64,000 nucleotides of DNA from Leptothermofonsia sp049200465 (GCF_049200465.1 NZ_CP120836.1:2232001-2296000), one strand, 5' to 3'; positions 1 through 8,400 are shown, counted from the stretch's first letter. Numbers and translations are program-made. The notes: generated by a model not told the origin, from the sequence alone.

Positions 1-419
1 TGCTGCCCAGACTCCCGCGACTCTGGCTGAATCACCTGTCCAACCCGCTTCAGCAACTCCTCGCCCTGAGGACTGTACAAAAACTGAGCAAGGGCAATTG
101 GGCTGAGATCAGCCCGTGATTTCAAAACATTCCGGACCTGTTCTAGCTCTGCGGGATCGGCATACTGGGCATAGACAGCGATGTTTTCATCCATCGTGCC
201 ATTCCTGGCATATTCTTCCAGAGCAGATACCGACACGGATCGCTCCAGAATGCCATAGGTAATGTAAACACGCTCTGCCGCCCGTGCGGGCACCGCCGCG
301 GAGGCAAACAGGCAACCAACCATGATTCCAAACCAGGTCAGCCAGTATTTTATTGATGCAGAGCTATTATCCGTCTGTAAAGAAACGTTCGACTCAGAGA
401 AATTTAGCGAACCACGCAT
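1..419 (-). CDS. DUF1400 (alpha/beta hydrolase-associated) secreted protein, 3' end cut by window
   Basis: The reading frame is open from an ATG at 417-419 down to base 1, so the C-terminus lies outside the window. The N-terminus has a polar stretch, a hydrophobic segment (about residues 27-45) and an Ala-rich AxA site before AERVYITYGILERSVSV, which looks like an exported protein. The segment starting at ERVYITYGILERSVSVSALEEYA is characteristic of the cyanobacterial DUF1400 domain, which is often followed by an alpha/beta hydrolase domain. A second, complete DUF1400 protein lies at 8808-9350. A shorter ATG at about 321-323 is possible. Whether a hydrolase domain follows cannot be seen here. 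The substrate is unknown. Confidence 0.72.
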   Translation of the reverse strand, partial: MRGSLNFSESNVSLQTDNSSASIKYWLTWFGIMVGCLFASAAVPARAAERVYITYGILERSVSVSALEEYARNGTMDENIAVYAQYADPAELEQVRNVLKSRADLSPIALAQFLYSPQGEELLKRVGQVIQPESRESGQ

Positions 420-544
420 AACTGTTTCAACTACCCAAGAGGCAATGTCCAGCAAACCTGCCTCTTTATATTTAACCGCCACTATTCTGGTTAAACCAGG
501 CGATCGCTAACAACAGAACTACCAGGAATTTAGCGTTTTCTTCT

Positions 545-668
545 AACTTCTGGTGCTTAATTTCTGACCTGGAAAATAGAAGTCGGAATCCAGGAGTCAG
601 AAGTCAGGAGAAGGTTTACTCCCTCACTCCTTTCCCCTCACTTCTCTGGCTTCTGGCTCCTGACTCCT
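545..668. repeat. Degenerate purine/pyrimidine simple repeat (AGTCAGGAG/CTCCTGACT type)
   Basis: The spacer between the DUF1400 gene and the DUF4168 gene contains repeated short words such as GGAGTCAGAAGTCAGGAG and CTGGCTCCTGACTCC on opposite strands. These can fold back on each other. Related words recur at 7050-7125, 11130-11190, 25485-25530, 27770-27812 and 53520-53565, and inside moeA. No gene is visible in it. Confidence 0.6.
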
Positions 669-705
669 TAATTTTGTAGGTGCTGCTGTACAGAATTCAT
701 TGTTG

Positions 706-1209
706 CTAGTTCTGAATTAGCTTCCTGACTTCCTGCCGCAGGGCAGGATCTTTCTGTACCATGGCAAAAATCTGGTTAAATCGCTCTATCTTCAGACCTT
801 CAGCCTCAACTGCCTTATCCATTTTCACCTGGGCATCCTTCTGAATTTGGCTCAGCTGGGAAAGCGCCTGTTTGTAGCTCTGCTCTTCTTTGGGGGTGAC
901 CTGTTGAGCTGGCTTTGCAGATGGATTTTGTCTGGATTGGTGGATTTCACTGAATCGCTGCTCTGTCAAGCCTTCTTTCTTAACAACCTGTACCATCTGG
1001 TTTTCTATGTCCTGGGCAATCACCAGCACTTTCTTGACTGCACTCGCAAATTTCTTTAACTCATCGGGGTTAACGTTTGCTGGGGCAGGAGACTGGGCCG
1101 GGGCAGGCGATTGAGCGGGAGCAGAGGGTGGATTCTGTGCCTGGGATGGTAAGCTACCCACGGCTAAGGCAACTAGAAGCGAGCAACCTGCCAAAACGTA
1201 TTTCACCAT
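706..1209 (-). CDS. DUF4168 domain secreted protein
   Basis: A 167-residue protein with a clear signal peptide (residues 1-24, ending SQA), a Pro/Ala/Gln-rich linker with repeated PAPAQSPAPA units (about 28-46) and a helical, charged DUF4168-type domain to the C-terminus. That domain contains two similar halves: LTEQRFSEIHQ and LKIERFNQIFA each follow a Lys/Glu-rich helix. The family is widespread in cyanobacteria and proteobacteria and has no established biochemical function. It is probably periplasmic or outer-membrane associated. It is divergent from the FkbM gene at 1361 and stands alone. The start is the first ATG before the signal peptide. Confidence 0.85.
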   Translation of the reverse strand: MVKYVLAGCSLLVALAVGSLPSQAQNPPSAPAQSPAPAQSPAPANVNPDELKKFASAVKKVLVIAQDIENQMVQVVKKEGLTEQRFSEIHQSRQNPSAKPAQQVTPKEEQSYKQALSQLSQIQKDAQVKMDKAVEAEGLKIERFNQIFAMVQKDPALRQEVRKLIQN

Positions 1210-1360
1210 AAGTTAGTTCCTGAATCAGTACAGTGGATTCGCATCTGTCTACTCTATAACGGGATAAAATGACATCCCAGCATTAGCGTAAATCCATAGC
1301 CCTAGTTTAACCAGGCCAGAAATTTCTGCAATTGTTACCCCTCCTTTTAGTTGAAGAGTA

Positions 1361-2266
1361 ATGAAATCATACCTGAACAAATTAATACGCTATGTCAGGG
1401 GAGTTTTATCCAGCATTGGGCGGCTGGAGTCGGGGGAATTTTTACGGGTAATGAGTGATTCAGATGATGTGATTAAAAGGATTGAAAAGTATAACTTTTC
1501 AATGATTTTGAATATTCACGATCGCGCGATCGGACTACCAATTCTTTTGAAATCTAGCTATGAAGAAAATGTCACTGAAGTATTTCTAAAATATCTAAAA
1601 TCAGATACCTGTTTCTTAGATATTGGTGCCAATATTGGTTATTACAGTTTGCTGGCTGCCAGTCAGTGCCCAGAAGGAAAAGTATTTAGCTTTGAACCCG
1701 ATGAAACAAATTTCCGCTATTTAAAGACAGGCATTATTTATAACAGGTTCGATTCAGCAATTCAAGCCTACAACCTGGCAGCCAGCGACAGAAATGGGTC
1801 GATTTATCTTTATGAAGTGAGCTGCCCGGCTAATTCTGGAGCAAAAGTGACGGCGAAGGATAAAGAATCCCTTAATCCCTATGTGAAGACTGAAAATCCT
1901 CAGTTTCAATTAGTCGAAGCTGTACAGCTTGATTCATTTTTAGCAGGCAAAAGAATTGATATTGTTAAACTCGATATTGAAGGTCACGAACCCTTTGCAC
2001 TGCTGGGGATGAAGGAAATACTAATTCAAAATAAGCCAGTTATTATCACTGAATTTGCACCGTTGAGCTTGAACCTAATTGGCAAAATGTCGCCGGAAGA
2101 GTTCTTACAATTCCTGATTGATTTGAGCTATCAGATTCACGTTATTGATGAGGATGGTAGTCTGATTAACTGCGATCGCGATATTTCAGCCGTGATGCAG
2201 TACTTTCAAAACCACAGAAAAAACCACATTGACCTGCTGCTGGAGGCGGTGTGCTCCTCTAAATGA
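1361..2266 (+). CDS. FkbM family SAM-dependent methyltransferase
   Basis: A 301-residue class I methyltransferase. The SAM-binding motif I is FLDIGANIGYYS near residues 84-96, the acidic loop SFEPDETN follows near 111, and the FkbM-family signature IVKLDIEGHEPFALLG sits near 203-218. FkbM proteins O-methylate sugars or other small acceptors, commonly in exopolysaccharide or secondary-metabolite pathways; the acceptor cannot be predicted here. The first 60 residues are basic with no membrane segment. The gene is isolated: the DUF4168 gene is divergent and recJ follows 295 bases later. Its local base composition is more AT-rich than recJ (for example, ATT- and AAA-rich codons), which could indicate transfer. 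Confidence 0.85.
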   Translation: MKSYLNKLIRYVRGVLSSIGRLESGEFLRVMSDSDDVIKRIEKYNFSMILNIHDRAIGLPILLKSSYEENVTEVFLKYLKSDTCFLDIGANIGYYSLLAASQCPEGKVFSFEPDETNFRYLKTGIIYNRFDSAIQAYNLAASDRNGSIYLYEVSCPANSGAKVTAKDKESLNPYVKTENPQFQLVEAVQLDSFLAGKRIDIVKLDIEGHEPFALLGMKEILIQNKPVIITEFAPLSLNLIGKMSPEEFLQFLIDLSYQIHVIDEDGSLINCDRDISAVMQYFQNHRKNHIDLLLEAVCSSK

Positions 2267-2561
2267 CGACAGCCTAATCTCATCGAGATTATGCCCGCAA
2301 CCTGTTACCCATCGCTTGTTGCCTGCTATAGCTGAGGTTTTTGTAGCTTTTTTCAGCTTTTCGATTATCATGCGGCTCAATTTGGGCAAACTTGGGGTAG
2401 ATTTGGCAATGCATTTGTACTAATGTATTGACTGCTTTGGGTGAGCGGTGGCCAGGGTCTCAGTGAATTCTGAGGGCAATGGGACAAACCCAACCCAATG
2501 TCGGGTACGATACCCACTGGCGAAATCGTGCCCAATCCTCATCAAATTCCTTCAATCTTGA

Positions 2562-4646
2562 GTGCTTGTGGTAACTCAATTTAGTTCTCAAACAACGTCT
2601 CCGGGTAAATGTCTCAATCAACGGTGGCAGATTGCATCGGCTTTCGCAGAAGAGGCCAATCAGATTGCTGAGGCAACTGGTTTGTCGCCATTACTGGCTC
2701 AGGTGCTGTTGAATCGGGGCATTTCCGATCCTCAAGCGGCGATCGCCTTTCTCAACCCGGAAACTCAGGTTTTACCCTCTCCGTTGGAAGACTTTCCGGA
2801 TCTTCCCCTCAGCCTGGAATTGCTGATTAATGCCATCAACCAGCGTCAACGGATCGCCATCTGTGGCGACTATGATGCCGACGGCATGACCAGTACGGCC
2901 CTGCTGATGCGGGCGTTGCGATCGCTGGGAGCACAGGTTGAGTACGCCATTCCCAGCCGGATGAAGGAAGGCTATGGCATCAACCAGCGGATTGTGGAGG
3001 AGTTCTATGAAGAAGGGGTAAAACTCATCCTGACGGTGGACAACGGGATCGCCGCCCACCAGCCCATTGCCCATGCCCGTGACCTGGGTTTGACCGTTAT
3101 CGTCACCGACCATCACGACCTTCCACCTGAATTGCCCCCGGCTAATGCCATCCTCAACCCAAAGTTGATTGCCGCAACGTCTCCCTACGCTGGGCTGGCT
3201 GGGGTGGGAGTTGCCTATGTGCTGGCCATCTCCCTGGCGCAAAGTCTGGGAAAAACGCAGGGCTTAAGCAATCCACTCCTGGAACTATTTACCCTGGGCA
3301 CCATTGCAGACCTGGCTCCCCTGACGGGCGTTAATCGGCGCTGGGTCAGGCGAGGGCTGCAACTGTTACCCAAGTCAAAACTGGCGGGTGTACAGGCCCT
3401 TGTCCAGGTGTCGGGGTTAAGTGGCGTGAAGGATTTGAAGCCAGAGGCGATCGGCTTTCGTCTGGGTCCCCGCATCAATGCGGTCGGTCGTCTGGCCGAT
3501 CCCCAGATCGTGATTGAATTGCTGACCACTGATGACCCTGGCATTGCACTGGAACGGGCCATGCAATGTGAGCAAATTAACCAGCAGCGCCAGCAACTCT
3601 GTGAGCAGATTGAGCAAGAAGCCGTTGCCCTCTGCGAAGAGGGTAGGGTCAACATTCAGCAAGATCGGGTCCTGTTGTTAGTGCAACCTGGCTGGCATCA
3701 TGGGGTAATTGGCATCGTCGCTTCTCGCCTGGTGGAACGTTATGGGGTTCCGGTTTTCATTGGTACCTTTGAAGATGAGCCAGAAACAGCCCCTGAACAA
3801 TCGGGCGATCTGGTTCAGAATTCATCCATTGCCCGGTCTGCGGTCAAAATTCGGGGTTCGGCGAGAGGAATTCCTGAATTCCATGTATTTGAGGCGCTGG
3901 AATTTTGTAAAGACTTGCTGGAAAAGCATGGGGGACATCGAGCAGCGGGTGGGTTCACGCTCAAGGCAACTAATCTAGAGCAATTTCGCGCTCATTTACG
4001 AGACTTTGCCCACCAGGCGCTCCAGCTAGAACACCTCAAACCTCTGGTCGAAATTGATGCCCAGGCATCACTGGATCAAATTAATTTCAGTCTCTACGCC
4101 CAGATTGATGCGCTTCATCCCTGTGGAATCGCCAATCCCGAACCTGTATTCTGGTCAGCGAATGTTCGCGTTTGTGAGCAAAAGATGATTGGCAAGGGGC
4201 ACCTGAAGTTGACCGTTCAAGACGAAGCAGGGGGGATGGGGCGAAAGTTTCAGGCGATCGCCTGGCGCTGGGGCGACTACTACCCTTTACCCAATCGGCT
4301 AGATATTGCCTACCGATTGCGTGCTAACGAATGGAATGGAGAAATATCTATTGAACTGGAGTTAGTGGGCGCACGGCTGCCTGTGGCTGCTCCGGATATT
4401 GAATTCCCACAAAATATTGAATTCACTTATAATAATCGCGCCTACACCTGTTGCCTTTCCCAAAACGGAAATGGGAAAGAGTTGCGCATCCACAATGGAG
4501 ATGGCAAGGTTTTGATAGTACGGCAGGGGCAGCGTATGGGTTGCCTCAGTAAGGGTTGGCAAGAACCACTTCCAGTAGATGTTTCGAAAGCTCCCTACTT
4601 TGGCATTATCAAAGCAGCCCTCAGTGCTCTGGAACATCCCGTATGA
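2562..4646 (+). CDS. recJ: Single-stranded-DNA-specific exonuclease RecJ
   Basis: 694 residues from a GTG start. DHH-phosphoesterase motifs are all present: CGDYDADGMTSTAL (about 101-114), LTVDNGIAA (about 157), VTDHHDLP (about 181-188) and GxxADLAPL (TIADLAPL). DHHA1 follows, with HGVIGIVASRLVERYG and the GGHRAAGG signature near 465, then an OB-like C-terminal region. RecJ degrades single-stranded DNA 5' to 3' in RecF-pathway recombination and mismatch or base-excision repair. It is longer than the E. coli enzyme (577 aa), as is common in cyanobacteria, because of the C-terminal extension. The downstream hydrolase start overlaps its stop (ATGA), so the two are probably co-transcribed. Confidence 0.96.
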   Translation: MLVVTQFSSQTTSPGKCLNQRWQIASAFAEEANQIAEATGLSPLLAQVLLNRGISDPQAAIAFLNPETQVLPSPLEDFPDLPLSLELLINAINQRQRIAICGDYDADGMTSTALLMRALRSLGAQVEYAIPSRMKEGYGINQRIVEEFYEEGVKLILTVDNGIAAHQPIAHARDLGLTVIVTDHHDLPPELPPANAILNPKLIAATSPYAGLAGVGVAYVLAISLAQSLGKTQGLSNPLLELFTLGTIADLAPLTGVNRRWVRRGLQLLPKSKLAGVQALVQVSGLSGVKDLKPEAIGFRLGPRINAVGRLADPQIVIELLTTDDPGIALERAMQCEQINQQRQQLCEQIEQEAVALCEEGRVNIQQDRVLLLVQPGWHHGVIGIVASRLVERYGVPVFIGTFEDEPETAPEQSGDLVQNSSIARSAVKIRGSARGIPEFHVFEALEFCKDLLEKHGGHRAAGGFTLKATNLEQFRAHLRDFAHQALQLEHLKPLVEIDAQASLDQINFSLYAQIDALHPCGIANPEPVFWSANVRVCEQKMIGKGHLKLTVQDEAGGMGRKFQAIAWRWGDYYPLPNRLDIAYRLRANEWNGEISIELELVGARLPVAAPDIEFPQNIEFTYNNRAYTCCLSQNGNGKELRIHNGDGKVLIVRQGQRMGCLSKGWQEPLPVDVSKAPYFGIIKAALSALEHPV

Positions 4647-5482
4647 CTCGACCAACTATCTGGAGGCGTTTGTTTGGGACGTTGACGGTGGGACGGATGG
4701 TGCGATCGCTCCTTTTCATCTATTTGGCACTGGGCCTCTATGGCTTCTTTTTCGCGGATGGTTTAATCTTTCGTCCCAGACTTTCCAGTTATCGAGATAA
4801 TCAGGAAATCATCAAGCTGATAACTGCGAACGGAGCGCGGATTTCTGGGTTGTATCTATCCAATTCCCAGGCCATTTATACCCTGCTCTACAGCCACGGC
4901 AATGGGGAAGACCTGGGTGATGTTCGCCCCATTCTGGAGCAGATTCGGAAAATTGGGTTTGCCATTTTCGCTTACGACTATCAGGGCTATGGCACCAGCG
5001 AGGGCACCCCTTCAGAGCAAAACGCTTACCGGGATATTGATGCTGCTTACCAATACCTGATAACAAATCTGAACCGATCGCCCCAACAGATTATTGTGTA
5101 TGGGCGATCGGTGGGAGGGGGACCCAGCGTAGATCTGGCACGCCGTGAGCCTGTCGCGGGTCTAATCCTGGAAAGTACGTTTACCAGCGCATTTCGGGTG
5201 ATAACAGCAATTCCTCTCTATCCTTTTGACCGATTTAACAATATCGGTAAGATTGGAGCGGTTCATTGTCCAGTGCTGTTCATTCACGGCACCCGCGATC
5301 GCATCATTCCGTTCTGGCACAGTCGGGGACTTTTCAAGCGTGCTAACGAACCCAAGCAATTTTTCGCTGTGGACGGAGCAGACCACAACAACGTTATGGA
5401 AGTTGCTGGAGAGCAATATGCCAGGGCAATGAGAGAATTCGCTCAGTTAGTAGACCGCGCTAAAAATAAAAAGCCCGACTGA
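4643..5482 (+). CDS. Alpha/beta hydrolase (ABHD17/COG1073-like), membrane-anchored
   Basis: A 279-residue protein read from the ATG that overlaps the recJ stop by four bases (ATGA). An in-frame start at 4556 lies inside recJ and gives no domain residues. A basic N-terminus is followed by one hydrophobic segment (about residues 19-38). The serine-hydrolase fold follows: YSHGNGEDLGD (oxyanion region), GRSVGGG (nucleophile Ser near 156), GTRDRIIP (acid) and GADHNNV (catalytic His). It resembles COG1073 enzymes and eukaryotic ABHD13/17. The natural substrate is unknown. The last codons and stop lie inside a perfect hairpin that acts as a terminator on the other strand. Confidence 0.85.
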   Translation: MTRPTIWRRLFGTLTVGRMVRSLLFIYLALGLYGFFFADGLIFRPRLSSYRDNQEIIKLITANGARISGLYLSNSQAIYTLLYSHGNGEDLGDVRPILEQIRKIGFAIFAYDYQGYGTSEGTPSEQNAYRDIDAAYQYLITNLNRSPQQIIVYGRSVGGGPSVDLARREPVAGLILESTFTSAFRVITAIPLYPFDRFNNIGKIGAVHCPVLFIHGTRDRIIPFWHSRGLFKRANEPKQFFAVDGADHNNVMEVAGEQYARAMREFAQLVDRAKNKKPD

Positions 5483-5491
5483 TGTCGGGCT
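5471..5491 (-). terminator. Rho-independent terminator for psb30
   Basis: The 8-bp perfect stem AGCCCGAC/GTCGGGCT has a 4-base loop (5472-5491). Read on the minus strand it is followed directly by TTTTTATTTTTA, a good U-tract. It lies 85 bases beyond the psb30 stop. The plus-strand gene uses this stem for its own last codons and stop. Confidence 0.8.
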
Positions 5492-5575
5492 CGTCACTAC
5501 TCTCTCATACTCGTAGAAACTTTTAACCTTGGTCTGGAATACCCTAACCATCCAGGGATGAACTCCAGGAAATCA

Positions 5576-5716
5576 TTACAGGTCGCCGCCACGGGCTGCC
5601 AGTAGAAAGATAACAACAGGACCAGCGATCACAATTGCCGCTAACATGGTCAACTGCGCGATCGCCTCAAAATTGATCTCGCCGAATACATTTAGCAAAC
5701 TGTTCAAAAAATCCAT
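5576..5716 (-). CDS. psb30: Photosystem II reaction centre protein Psb30 (Ycf12)
   Basis: A 46-residue ORF, MDFLNSLLNVFGEINFEAIA then QLTMLAAIVIAGPVVIFLLA and ARGGDL. It has one transmembrane helix and matches the Psb30/Ycf12 pattern (INFE.IAQLTM..I.IAGP..IFLLA.R.G.L) known from Thermosynechococcus and other cyanobacteria. Psb30 is a small subunit at the periphery of the PSII core near cytochrome b559 that helps stabilise the complex. A strong Shine-Dalgarno (GGAGG) lies four bases before the ATG. The gene is monocistronic: its own terminator is at 5471-5491 and its promoter must lie in 5717-5870. It is easily missed because of its size. Confidence 0.93.
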   Translation of the reverse strand: MDFLNSLLNVFGEINFEAIAQLTMLAAIVIAGPVVIFLLAARGGDL

Positions 5717-5938
5717 TACCCCTCCGATCCAACATCAATAACCAGTGATAACGGTCAAAAAGATACGCGCTTATAATTCTGCGACGAGGACTATTTTATC
5801 GGCCAATGGTGTCACTTTTAAGGAAGTTAATAAAAGTATATAATCCTCAATCCCTTGATTTCTCGGCGTCCCTGCAATCCTGAAAAGACTTTATGTTGTT
5901 TATCCAACGAAAAGGTTAAGCTAAGTTCACAAACCCCT

Positions 5939-5991
5939 ATGTTGCAAACACTAAATTTTGCAACATGGGGGAGTGGGGGCTTCGCCCCCTT
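5939..5991. repeat. Two adjacent hairpins in the psb30-YkgJ spacer
   Basis: A 10-bp perfect stem (ATGTTGCAAA/TTTGCAACAT, 5939-5966) is followed by GGGGGC-TTC-GCCCCC (5975-5989). The second matches the first core hairpin of the family A and C elements, so this is probably a truncated copy. Together with the D element at 6013 it fills the 413-base gene-free gap 5717-6129. Confidence 0.6.
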
Positions 5992-6012
5992 CAAAACTTT
6001 TGTCTTGATCTA

Positions 6013-6100
6013 TAGCAGTCCTAGATCAGTCGTGAGATTGAGAGGCTTTGTGAGAAAGGATTCTCAGGAATCCTTTCTCACAATCCAAATAGGATTACTA
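6013..6100. repeat. Family D palindromic element (copy 1)
   Basis: About 88 bp, flanked by TA on both sides (6011-6012 and 6101-6102). The ends are inverted (TAGCAGTCCTA against a related reversed end TAGTAATCCTA), and the centre is a stem of at least 15 bp, TTGTGAGAAAGGATT paired with AATCCTTTCTCACAA. It is about 90 % identical to the copy at 8170-8259. It fits a MITE of the IS630/Tc1-mariner type (TA target duplication). Confidence 0.75.
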
Positions 6101-6129
6101 TACTAGCTGACTAAACCAAAGTCTCAATT

Positions 6130-6489
6130 ATGGCGACCTGGCGTTGTATGCAAAATTGTGGGGCCTGTTGTCACCTTGATCCGACAGAGCGCCCTGAGCT
6201 GGCCGAGTATCTTTCCCCTGAGGATCTGGAACTTTACCTGAGCCTGGTTGGTGAAGGGGGATGGTGCATTCATTTTGACCACGCTACCCGTGAGTGCCGT
6301 ATCTATCCAGATCGCCCCCGCTTCTGCCGGGTTGAGGCCGAGACGTTTCAAGCCATGTATGGTATTCAACCTGAAGAATTGAATGACTTTGCAATTGACT
6401 GCTGCCGCCAGCAAATTGAAGGGGTTTATGGCGATCGCAGCCTGGAACTCCTTCGATTTGATCGTGAAATTGGAGTCAGGCTCATTTAG
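6130..6489 (+). CDS. YkgJ family cysteine-cluster protein
   Basis: A 119-residue protein with the YkgJ/CxxCxxCC pattern: Cys6, Cys10, Cys13, Cys14 at the N-terminus, then Cys46, Cys56, Cys66 and a late CC pair near 90. The family (PF03692) is thought to bind zinc or an iron-sulfur cluster. Its role is unproven. In cyanobacteria a YkgJ protein commonly sits near housekeeping genes without a fixed partner. Here it precedes a GDT1/Mnx gene by about 100 bases, so co-transcription is possible but not shown. Confidence 0.85.
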   Translation: MATWRCMQNCGACCHLDPTERPELAEYLSPEDLELYLSLVGEGGWCIHFDHATRECRIYPDRPRFCRVEAETFQAMYGIQPEELNDFAIDCCRQQIEGVYGDRSLELLRFDREIGVRLI

Positions 6490-6585
6490 CTGATATTGCG
6501 ATTTTCGCCTGTATCGGTTGCCTTTTCATGTGAACTCCTAGATAATGAAAAGAAAATGAAAGAAAAACGGTAGCTCAAAATTATT

Positions 6586-7050
6586 GTGGAAGTTCATTCG
6601 TCAGCTTTCAATCGCCTAGTCCTATATTCAGAACTTGTGGAAGATGGCCCTACTTTCACTCATTCCCGCTTAGAACTGGAGCCAGATTCAGGAATCGTCA
6701 TTGAAGAACGAGAAATTCCCCCATCGTCTACGGTTGAACCTCAATCTGTGACTGAATCTAACAGCATTTGCCAGGGTTGGAAAGTTTTTGCAACCACGTT
6801 TGCCACCATCTTCCTGGCTGAGCTAGGAGATAAAACTCAGGTTTCCACCCTGTTGATGAGTGCTGAATTCCACGCTCCCTGGGTTGTGTTTACCGGAGCT
6901 GCTGCCGCTTTAATTACAACCAGTCTGCTGGGTGTACTGGTGGGTCGCTGGCTCTCAACCCGCCTTTCTCCTAAAACACTGGATACTGCTGCGGGAATTA
7001 CTCTAGCGCTGATTTCCGTCTGGCTATTGTGGGATGTTTTCAGTAGTTAG
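6586..7050 (+). CDS. TMEM165/GDT1 family (Mnx-type) manganese transporter, first half
   Basis: 154 residues from a GTG start. A hydrophilic acidic N-terminal region of about 64 residues precedes three transmembrane segments. The family signature AELGDKTQ (residues about 78-85) is in the first helix. UPF0016/GDT1 proteins normally have two such repeats and export Mn2+ or Ca2+. The cyanobacterial member Mnx moves manganese into the thylakoid lumen and protects against Mn toxicity. This gene encodes one repeat, and the gene at 7305 encodes another with the matching signature, so the two presumably form a heterodimer. No convincing Shine-Dalgarno is visible, so an internal start closer to the first helix is possible. 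Confidence 0.85.
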   Translation: MEVHSSAFNRLVLYSELVEDGPTFTHSRLELEPDSGIVIEEREIPPSSTVEPQSVTESNSICQGWKVFATTFATIFLAELGDKTQVSTLLMSAEFHAPWVVFTGAAAALITTSLLGVLVGRWLSTRLSPKTLDTAAGITLALISVWLLWDVFSS

Positions 7051-7125
7051 GAGACAGGAGGCAGGGGGCAGGACTTAGGGACTGGGGACTGGGATTAGGA
7101 GCTAGAGTCAGGAGAAACGCCTGTC
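7051..7125. repeat. Purine-rich simple repeat
   Basis: Repeated GGAG/CAGG/ACTGGGG words directly after the GDT1 stop (for example AGGAGACAGGAGGCAGGGGG), of the same type as at 545-668. No gene is visible. Confidence 0.5.
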
Positions 7126-7160
7126 GCCTGTGGCTTTATCAGAACTCAAGGCTCTCTTAC

Positions 7161-7271
7161 TATAGCGATAGCCACCAGGCTTAGAATGGAGTAAAGGGTG
7201 GAACCCCTCTGGGGACAAAGACCCCACACCCTCCTAAAATCAATGTCCTAAGCAACCTGGTAACAGCTATA
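7161..7271. repeat. Family C dual-hairpin element (copy 1)
   Basis: Starts TATAGCGATAGCCACC and ends CCTGGTAACAGCTATA, so the TATAGC ends are inverted. The core contains GGGTGGAACCCC and a degenerate second hairpin. It separates the two GDT1 genes. Confidence 0.75.
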
Positions 7272-7304
7272 ACAACTACAACCAACAACTAACAACTTTT
7301 ATTT

Positions 7305-7607
7305 ATGGATTGGCATCTTTTAGGACTTAGCTTCGTGACCGTATTCATTTCAGAATTAGGGGATAAAAGCCAACTGGCAGCGATCGCGTTAAGTGGCAAT
7401 TCCCGATCGCCTCGATTCGTCTTTTTGGGGGCGGCGGCGGCTCTCCTTCTGGCCAGTCTTTTGGGTGTTTTGTTGGGAGAGGGAACGGCTCATTTGCTTC
7501 CGGCCCATGTCATTAAGATAATTGCAGCTATTGGCTTTGCGATTATGGCTATCCGGCTTTTGCTGCCCCGCTCAGAATCAATTTCAGAATCAATTGAGGA
7601 TGCATAG
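7305..7607 (+). CDS. TMEM165/GDT1 family (Mnx-type) manganese transporter, second half
   Basis: A 100-residue, three-helix protein with the GDT1 signature SELGDKSQ (residues 16-23) at the start of helix 1 and a Ser/Glu-rich hydrophilic tail. It is a single-repeat UPF0016 protein, about half the length of the fused family members. It follows the other half-gene at 6586 with a 255-base spacer containing a simple repeat and a family C element. The pair is expected to make one cation exporter, probably for Mn2+, in the thylakoid or plasma membrane. The start ATG has only a weak A-rich leader. Confidence 0.87.
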   Translation: MDWHLLGLSFVTVFISELGDKSQLAAIALSGNSRSPRFVFLGAAAALLLASLLGVLLGEGTAHLLPAHVIKIIAAIGFAIMAIRLLLPRSESISESIEDA

Positions 7608-7631
7608 GGGCTATTAAAACTGTGTCAGACA

Positions 7632-7745
7632 AAGTAGCCAGGCGCAATTAAATTAAGGATAGTTTTAGGGGTGGAGGGGGTGAAACCCCTGCCTGGGGGC
7701 GCAGCCCCCACTCCCCCCTTTACAAATTAATTATGACTACCTACT
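7632..7745. repeat. Family A dual-hairpin element (copy 1)
   Basis: Begins AAGTAGCCAGGCGCAATTAA and ends ATTATGACTACCTACTA. The core has the palindromes GGGGGTGAAACCCCT and GGGGGCGCAGCCCCC. It is close to the copies at 8665 and 39850. Confidence 0.8.
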
Positions 7746-7754
7746 AACGGTAGG

Positions 7755-8075
7755 ATGACAACATCACGGCACATCGTAGCAATCCTGATGACTGAACAAC
7801 CATCTGGCGATCGCCGCCCTGGCACTGCCAAACAGCTTGATGATCAACGTTATGCCCGTTTGAAAGAGGAAGCAATAGCCCCCTATCGAGGGCTACGCAA
7901 ATTCGTTTACTTTGCGTTTGGAGCATCCGGGCTAATTGGAGCCTTTATCTTTCTGACTCAAATCCTTGCTGGACGGGACGTAGAGGCTGCTTTGCCTAAT
8001 TTGGGTCTTCAGATTGGTATCGTGGCCCTAATGGTGTGGTTGTTTCGTTGGGAAGGACGAACCCACAAGAAGTAG
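7755..8075 (+). CDS. DUF3493 (low PSII accumulation/Rep27-like) membrane protein
   Basis: 106 residues (95 if the internal ATG at 7788 is used; that start gives MTEQPSGDRRPG and seems equally likely). A charged N-terminus ends in the conserved YARLKEEAIAPYRGLRKFVY, followed by two transmembrane segments and a short basic C-terminus. This is the PF11998 pattern found in cyanobacteria and in plant LPA1/Rep27-type proteins, which are involved in photosystem II assembly or repair. A PSII role for this bacterial copy is an inference. The gene is monocistronic between repeat elements. Confidence 0.78.
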   Translation: MTTSRHIVAILMTEQPSGDRRPGTAKQLDDQRYARLKEEAIAPYRGLRKFVYFAFGASGLIGAFIFLTQILAGRDVEAALPNLGLQIGIVALMVWLFRWEGRTHKK

Positions 8076-8169
8076 AGAATCTAAGTAGTGGTCTGCCAAG
8101 ACTTATCTTAAATAACCACTCTTACTCAATCCAGAGGTACAAAAATTAAAACTGACAAACCAGTAGCTA

Positions 8170-8259
8170 TAGCAGTCCTAAATTAGTCGTGAGATTGAGA
8201 GGCTTTGTGAGAAAGGATTCCTGAGGAATCCTTTCTCACAATCCAAATAGGGATCGCTA
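8170..8259. repeat. Family D palindromic element (copy 2), nested in family A
   Basis: 90 bp with TA duplicated at 8168-8169 and 8260-8261. The central perfect stem is 17 bp (8205-8221 with 8225-8241) around the loop TGA. Removing the element and one TA restores the family A end GTAGCTAGGCGCAATT. Confidence 0.85.
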
Positions 8260-8277
8260 TAGGCGCAATTAAATTAA

Positions 8278-8400
8278 GGAGCGAAAACTAAATAATCTCT
8301 GGAACCTCACCCCACCTTCGGCACCCCTCTCCGGTTCGGAGAGGGGACGGGGGAGAGGTTAAGGACGTGGAAAAATCAGATGTTATTTAATCCATGCTCC
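8278..8400. repeat. Element E, a 123-bp MITE-like insertion nested in family A
   Basis: The inverted ends are GGAGC and GCTCC, with a further TAAATAA match inside. It is flanked by TAA at 8275-8277 and 8401-8403. A 9-bp hairpin CCCCTCTCC/GGAGAGGGG lies at 8324-8346. Removing it restores the continuous family A sequence AAATTAAGGCTAATTTCGGG. Only one copy is visible in the window. Confidence 0.8.

Noticed and set aside
4556..4642. Longer start for the alpha/beta hydrolase
   Set aside because: It lies fully inside recJ and the ATGA overlap gives a better start; the extra residues are not protein-like.
6490..6585. A manganese riboswitch (yybP-ykoY type) before the GDT1 gene
   Set aside because: The spacer is under 100 bases and A-rich with no recognisable paired core.
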